Positions 49,139-54,145 of a DNA stretch of 54,145 nucleotides are shown here, one piece after another (the first letter of the stretch is position 1; each line of letters starts with the position of its first letter). The stretch covers positions 21,405-75,549 of the forward strand of contig JALHNT010000036.1 of NCBI GenBank assembly GCA_022843385.1. The letters run 5' to 3'. Below the pieces are notes generated by a model. The model was not told where the DNA came from, did not search any database, and saw only the letters and a program-made list of their open reading frames with translations. Both the position numbers and the translations under genes were made by a program. This stretch comes from Anaerolineae bacterium (GTDB lineage: Bacteria; Chloroflexota; Anaerolineae; Aggregatilineales; Phototrophicaceae).

Positions 49139-52100
49139 ATGTTGCGCTTGCTGCGCCCGGCCTTGGTCGCCTGCCTGTTCCTGCTCGTCTCCATCAGCGC
49201 CGCCCAGGACATCACGCCTGAGCCGCCGACCGCCGAACCCGCAACGGCGACCTTCACCGAAACGCCATCGCTGACGCCGCCGCCGACCGAAACGGCCACC
49301 GACGCCCCTACCCTGACGCCGCTACCGACCGAGACGGCCACCAATGCGCCGACACTTACAGCCGAACCCAGCCTGAGCGCAACCCCTCCAGCGGCGGAAC
49401 CAGCCAGCAGCGGGAGTAACATGTCGATGGGAATGCCATCAACAACATCCACTCCATCGCCTTCACCATCAGCCACTTCCACAGTCTTTCCAACCTGCGG
49501 TCACATAGTCATTCGTGACATTTATTTGATTGGATGGGAAATTTATGCGATTGTTGAAAATAATCACCCTACCATAGGCGTTGAGATCACTTCCATCGGC
49601 ATTAGCTGGCCTGATCTATCCCAACAGTACCCTAGCTTGTTACTCGATGGCATCACGCTGAATGACAAGTGGATCTGGGATGGGACAGCACGCACCAGCC
49701 CGATGAGAACCAGCAGTGATCAGTCTGATCCTCCATTCCCACCATATTCTGAAATACCTATTGCCGAGCGCAGTCTTGCACCCGCATCTACAAGCACAAT
49801 CAGTTTTATGTTCCGTAATGGCCCAAGCTGGTCTGAAACCGGACTACCAAAGTGGCAGTTCCCAGTTAACCTATCCATCAGGTACCCTAATTTCATCGGA
49901 TGTAGCGGAATAACTGCTAACGTCCCGACAATCACCCCAGGCGGCCCAACGTTTACCCCTCCCCCTAGTTTGACAGCTACCCAATGCACCAATGAGTCGG
50001 TTTACCTGCGACTGGATACTTTTTCTACCTTTGGTCTGGTCGAATTGGGGGCAGTAAGCACCCGAAGTCACCACGGTTTCTTCAATGATTTCGAGATTCA
50101 CTGGCGCGCCATCAGCGGCCTGAGCTTGCGCCGCATCACCGCAGTTCAGCCCTACGGGATGCCCGGTAGTGTGCTACTCTGGGAGTCAACCGACCCTGCA
50201 GGGGATAGCTCGCCTCCGACCCGCAGCGATGAAGGCACATTGGCAAATACATTTTATGCACTGCCACCGGGAATTGTAGGTACGGAATCGTTGTATCTGG
50301 ATTTCGACGGTACCAGTGGCCGGCTGACGGAGCTAGGCTATACCGGTAGTGACCTGAACGGCACGTGGTTCAGCTTTGGCTGTGGTCCCCGTTATCTCGG
50401 TGACTTGCCAACGGCTACACCTACCCGGGTTTGGCCCACCTCAACTCCCTGGCCGGCTGGCAACGTCGGCTGTGCGCCGGACGCCGATATGCAAATGGCG
50501 TCGATCAACAGCCAGGGAATCCAGCAGAACCGCAGCATGCCATACTCGCTGACTATCGATATATCTCCCGATGGGCAGCAGATTTACTTCTTTTCAAACG
50601 CCACGAACCTTGTGCCGGGGGATACCAATAACGCTATCGATATCTTCGCCTTTGACTGGCTGAGCTGTCAGACGACGCGCATCTCGGTCGGTCCGAACGG
50701 GGAACAGGCAATTGGTACTTCCATGTCCCCGCGCTTGTCGAACAACGGTCGCTATCTGGTTTTCACATCAAATGCTTCTAATCTGACACCCGGCGATCCC
50801 CTGGGGACAAATGATATCTTTGTCCGTGACCTGCAAACCGGGACAAATTTACGGCTACCATTTGAGAACGGTGTAGGCCATAGCGTATCAGATGATGGTC
50901 GATATGTGTTGTATAGTTTACTGGAATTCTCAGGCGACCAGATAACTCAGACCCTGGGAATTTATGACCTCCAGGCTAATAGCAGCATTATCATTTTTGA
51001 ACGTAGTTTCGGCACATCAAATCCTGGCTATCCCCTACAAGGGAGTATATCGTCAGACGGACGTTATGTCAGTTTCTACTCGCGTCTGGCGAACCTGGTG
51101 CCCAACGATCCCGACTTAGGCGGGGATGTGTTTCATTATGATCGTATGACCAACCAGATCAAATTGATCTCGGTGGGTAACGATGGCACTCATCCCAATG
51201 GAGATACAGGGATAACTCCCGACATCTCTGGGGATGGCCGCTTCGTCGTATTCTCAACCGCAATCAGTCTAGATCCGGTCAGCCATACCACCCCAACCCA
51301 ACAGCTTTACCTGTACGATCACCAGACAGGTAAGATCCAACACCTGCCTACCAATGGATACGCACTGAGACCGGTCATCTCTCCCGATGCGCGATACATC
51401 GGTTTCTATGAGGCACCAGATGGCGAAATTTGGGAATTCTATCCGACAGTGCTGGATCGGGTCACCAACCGCATGATCCGAATTACCAATCCAACTACTG
51501 GTGCCAGTCCCGCTGACGAGGTACTTCCGGTCGTCATCAGCAGTGACGGGCAGTTCATTGCGTTTGTTTCAGGCAATCACGATCTGGTGCCCAATGATAT
51601 TGGTGGTATCGATGACGCCTTCGTGGCGCGAGTCGCCGCATTTGCGTCCCTCCCTGCCGCAACCCACACCGCCACCCCACGCCCCACAATCACCCCGATG
51701 CCGGCGGGCAACGTCGGCTGTGCGCCAAACGCCGACCTGCAAATGGCGTCGATCAACAACCAGGGGGTGCAGGCCAATGGGTTTTATGAGCGCGAATCGT
51801 CAGCCATTTCACCCGATGGTCGTTATGTCTATTTTGGCTCTCGTGCCAGTAACCTGGTTCCGAACGACACCAACGATCAGTTCGATATCTTCGCCTTTGA
51901 TCGCATAACTTGTACCACCACACGGCTGTCGGTTGGACCGAATGGCGAGCAATTGTCTGAATCGGCTTACCTTCCCAGGGTTTCGCGTAATGGTCGTTAC
52001 GTGACATATACCTTGTTTCCATCCCAATGGGTGAACAATTATCCCGTTGGAACCATTGACATCGTGCTGCGGGATTTGACTACATCCAGCATCACGCGCA

Positions 52101-54145
52101 TCCCGATGAATGATCCACTCATCACTCATGTTGCTGGCTTTGCCATTTCGGATGATGGACGGTATATCCTGCTTGGCTTGGCTTGGGAAAATCTCAGAGG
52201 CGCAGGGAATACCAGGTATCGCCTGCTGATTTACGATGTTCAGACCGGGACACAACAAATCATCGTCTCAAGTACTCAAGTTGCTTTAGGTGCTTACTTC
52301 GGCTACCCGGCAATGTCAGCCGATGGGCGTTTTGTTGCCTTCCCCTCAGGGGAAAGCAATCTGGTTCCCAACGATACCAACAATGTCTGGGACATCTTCC
52401 TTTATGACCGGCTAAACCCGGTCATCAATCGCATCTCAGTCAGCAGTAGCGGCGCACAGGCCGATCGTGCTTCGCAGATGATGGCTGACATCTCAGCCGA
52501 TGGCAGTCGAATTGTCTTCACCTCAGAAGCCACCAATCTGGTTCCCAATGACACGAACAATCTGAGCGATCTGTTCGTCTATACCCGCGCCACCGGGCAA
52601 CTCGAACGCATCGCTTCGGTCAATGGCTGGTGGTGGGCCAGCCTATCGGCCGATGGTCGCACCATCGCAACCTATGGAAGCAGTCCTGGCGCTTCACCGA
52701 CTGCGGGAGGAGACATCTACATCCTCGAATATCCGGGCCGGCTGGTGGCGCGTCTGCCTCGGGGTCAAGGTGGCAGCGATCCCAACAACTCATCGGGCTT
52801 ACCCATTCTCTCAAGCAATGGGCAGGTTGTCACGTTTGTTTCGAACGCCACCAATCTGGTGCCAAATGACGTCAACAGGGAAGTTGATGTATTCGTCGCC
52901 CGCGTCGGCGCATTTGTGTCGCCACTGACGGCTGGCAGCTACGACAACAGCGATGCGGCCTTGGGCTACAGCGGCACCTGGGTGAATTACACTGGCGCGG
53001 GTCCGGTCGATGGCAACGCCATCTACTCCAATGACCCGGCGGCAAAGGTTAGCTTCAAGGTCGATACGACGGCGGTCGATGCCTTAGTCGTGCGGCGGAC
53101 GCTCTTCTCTGGTAGCGGGAACATCGATGTCTGGGTCAACGGCGTCAAGCGCGAAACCATCCCCAGCGCCGCGACGACCACCCAGTGGAATGTCCCCTAC
53201 GCCATCCCGCTCAACCTCCCCGCCGGCGTTCACACCATCGAGCTGCGCAACACCTCGGCAGCGACCATCATCATCGAAGGGATTGACCTGCTCAACCTCA
53301 GCGATCTGCCCATCAACGTCAGCCGCGAGGAGAACGATGCCTCGCTCACTTACGTTGGCAACTGGGCGGATTACTCCCACCCCACCGCTGGCCCACTCGG
53401 CGGCAGTATCCGCTACACTCAGCAGTCGGATGCCTCGCTGTTGTTCAACCTCGTCAACGCGCGTGGCGTCACCATCTGGCGCACCCTGTTCGCCAGCGTC
53501 GGCTCCACTGAGATCTGTCTCTACTCGGCCTCAGCCCTCCCGCTGTGCCAGACCTTCGCCGCCCCCACCCAGACTCTCACCTGGGCGCAGCCCATGACCC
53601 TGCGCGCGCCAACCGCTGGCAACTTCACCGTCCGCCTGCGCAATCTCGGCTCGACCTTCACCAGCATCGAACGGGTCGATACGGTAGGGGATGTCGGGAC
53701 ATTTGCTGCTTCGACCGACATCGTTCAGGAGAACCATCCTGACATCAGCTACAGTGGTACCTGGCTCGACTACTACAGCAGCGAACCGGTCGGCGGCAGC
53801 GCCAGCTACAGCAATGTCAGCGGTGCATCGTTCACCGTCAAGGTCAACAACACTGTTGGTCGTGTCGTCGTCCACCGCACGCTGCTCTCTGGCGCAAGCG
53901 ACCTGCTGGTGTTCATGGACGGCGCGGGTACCCCGCTGGTCACCATTCCCTCTGCGGCGACTGCCACCCAGTGGGGGAAACGTTTCACCTTCGATGTGCC
54001 CCCTGGCAATCACACTCTCGAGTTCCGCCTCGCCAGTGGGCAGTACTTCGTGCTGGAAGCACTCCAGTTCCTGCCGCCACAACCGGTGCTGGGAGTGGGC
54101 AGCTACGAGGAGAACAACCCCGCCTTCGTCACCGAGGGCAACTGG
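49139..54145 (+). CDS. Giant secreted repeat protein, open at the right window edge
   Basis: Frame 49139 onwards is open for 1,669 codons with no stop to the window end, so the gene is longer. SD GAGGGG lies 10 nt before ATG. A signal peptide (MLRLLRPALVACLFLLVSISA) is followed by a Pro/Thr-rich linker with repeated PTETAT-like strings. Two homologous blocks start AGNVGCAPDADMQMAS (residue 440) and AGNVGCAPNADLQMAS (856); each carries TolB/PD40-type blades with repeating LVPNDTNN...DIF. From residue 1265 a third repeat type recurs about every 131 residues (xYxGxW, RRTLFSGSG, HTIELRN). It is probably a cell-surface or extracellular protein. Confidence 0.85.
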   Translation, partial: MLRLLRPALVACLFLLVSISAAQDITPEPPTAEPATATFTETPSLTPPPTETATDAPTLTPLPTETATNAPTLTAEPSLSATPPAAEPASSGSNMSMGMPSTTSTPSPSPSATSTVFPTCGHIVIRDIYLIGWEIYAIVENNHPTIGVEITSIGISWPDLSQQYPSLLLDGITLNDKWIWDGTARTSPMRTSSDQSDPPFPPYSEIPIAERSLAPASTSTISFMFRNGPSWSETGLPKWQFPVNLSIRYPNFIGCSGITANVPTITPGGPTFTPPPSLTATQCTNESVYLRLDTFSTFGLVELGAVSTRSHHGFFNDFEIHWRAISGLSLRRITAVQPYGMPGSVLLWESTDPAGDSSPPTRSDEGTLANTFYALPPGIVGTESLYLDFDGTSGRLTELGYTGSDLNGTWFSFGCGPRYLGDLPTATPTRVWPTSTPWPAGNVGCAPDADMQMASINSQGIQQNRSMPYSLTIDISPDGQQIYFFSNATNLVPGDTNNAIDIFAFDWLSCQTTRISVGPNGEQAIGTSMSPRLSNNGRYLVFTSNASNLTPGDPLGTNDIFVRDLQTGTNLRLPFENGVGHSVSDDGRYVLYSLLEFSGDQITQTLGIYDLQANSSIIIFERSFGTSNPGYPLQGSISSDGRYVSFYSRLANLVPNDPDLGGDVFHYDRMTNQIKLISVGNDGTHPNGDTGITPDISGDGRFVVFSTAISLDPVSHTTPTQQLYLYDHQTGKIQHLPTNGYALRPVISPDARYIGFYEAPDGEIWEFYPTVLDRVTNRMIRITNPTTGASPADEVLPVVISSDGQFIAFVSGNHDLVPNDIGGIDDAFVARVAAFASLPAATHTATPRPTITPMPAGNVGCAPNADLQMASINNQGVQANGFYERESSAISPDGRYVYFGSRASNLVPNDTNDQFDIFAFDRITCTTTRLSVGPNGEQLSESAYLPRVSRNGRYVTYTLFPSQWVNNYPVGTIDIVLRDLTTSSITRIPMNDPLITHVAGFAISDDGRYILLGLAWENLRGAGNTRYRLLIYDVQTGTQQIIVSSTQVALGAYFGYPAMSADGRFVAFPSGESNLVPNDTNNVWDIFLYDRLNPVINRISVSSSGAQADRASQMMADISADGSRIVFTSEATNLVPNDTNNLSDLFVYTRATGQLERIASVNGWWWASLSADGRTIATYGSSPGASPTAGGDIYILEYPGRLVARLPRGQGGSDPNNSSGLPILSSNGQVVTFVSNATNLVPNDVNREVDVFVARVGAFVSPLTAGSYDNSDAALGYSGTWVNYTGAGPVDGNAIYSNDPAAKVSFKVDTTAVDALVVRRTLFSGSGNIDVWVNGVKRETIPSAATTTQWNVPYAIPLNLPAGVHTIELRNTSAATIIIEGIDLLNLSDLPINVSREENDASLTYVGNWADYSHPTAGPLGGSIRYTQQSDASLLFNLVNARGVTIWRTLFASVGSTEICLYSASALPLCQTFAAPTQTLTWAQPMTLRAPTAGNFTVRLRNLGSTFTSIERVDTVGDVGTFAASTDIVQENHPDISYSGTWLDYYSSEPVGGSASYSNVSGASFTVKVNNTVGRVVVHRTLLSGASDLLVFMDGAGTPLVTIPSAATATQWGKRFTFDVPPGNHTLEFRLASGQYFVLEALQFLPPQPVLGVGSYEENNPAFVTEGNW

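Overview
This 54 kb window is moderately GC-rich bacterial chromosome, by eye in the upper 50s percent. No rRNA, tRNA, transposase, integrase or phage gene was recognised. The gene mix suggests a member of the Chloroflexota, perhaps Anaerolineae-like: Uma2 nucleases, DUF11/SdrD-type surface proteins with LPxTG-like tails, VWA lipoproteins, PD40 propeller proteins, DUF4058, a Tat-exported Acg-type nitroreductase, and several GTG/TTG starts. This placement is inferred from family content, not from a phylogenetic marker.

Layout. 0-4.5 kb: secreted proteins (a partial gene at the left edge, a VWA/SH3 protein, and a seven-repeat SBBP-like protein with a DUF11 domain and LPATG tail). 4.5-7.5 kb: a minus-strand group of Rieske oxygenase, galT and a sugar-binding-protein-like protein. 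7.8-12.1 kb: a minus-strand TetR-led run (tetR, small membrane protein, saccharopine-dehydrogenase-like protein, DUF6544-like protein, Acg-type nitroreductase) with two copies of a putative operator upstream of tetR. 12.2-16 kb: a tightly packed plus-strand run of PPOX-like protein, small helical protein, four tandem near-identical Uma2 endonuclease genes and a GNAT. 16-18.2 kb: small unknowns and a Yip1-like membrane protein. 18.4-28.4 kb: an exopolysaccharide or glycan cluster with a processive GT2, a GT39-like membrane protein, an AadA-like nucleotidyltransferase coupled to a GT4, a second and third GT4, and a Wzx-type flippase.

28.4-29.6 kb is a 1.2 kb non-coding stretch full of short repeats and four copies of a dispersed repeat module. 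29.6-34.7 kb: a beta-lactamase-fold serine hydrolase, a TolB-like propeller protein and a lipoprotein fusing a solute-binding domain to a VWA domain. 34.8-37.5 kb: a tandem duplication of a convergent gene pair (TauE/SafE permease plus an unrecognised two-TM protein). 37.5-44.6 kb: nucleoside phosphorylase, galK, a MerR-controlled aldo/keto reductase with a textbook 19-bp-spacer MerR promoter, a divergent AAC(3)-like acetyltransferase, and an RlmD-like methyltransferase / DUF4058 / LON-domain gene run. 44.8-54.1 kb: a large SdrD/DUF11 surface protein with an LPNTG tail, an acetylxylan-esterase-like hydrolase, and a giant secreted protein of at least 1,669 residues that runs off the right edge.

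Genes that clearly work together are the glycan cluster (synthesis and export of a surface polysaccharide), the merR-akr pair, and the TetR run. The Leloir genes galT and galK lie 32 kb apart without galE in the window. The points most worth following up are the Uma2 array with its variable segment, the duplicated TauE/two-TM module, a Shine-Dalgarno-sequestering hairpin near the left edge, the giant repeat protein, and the Rieske-galT overlap.
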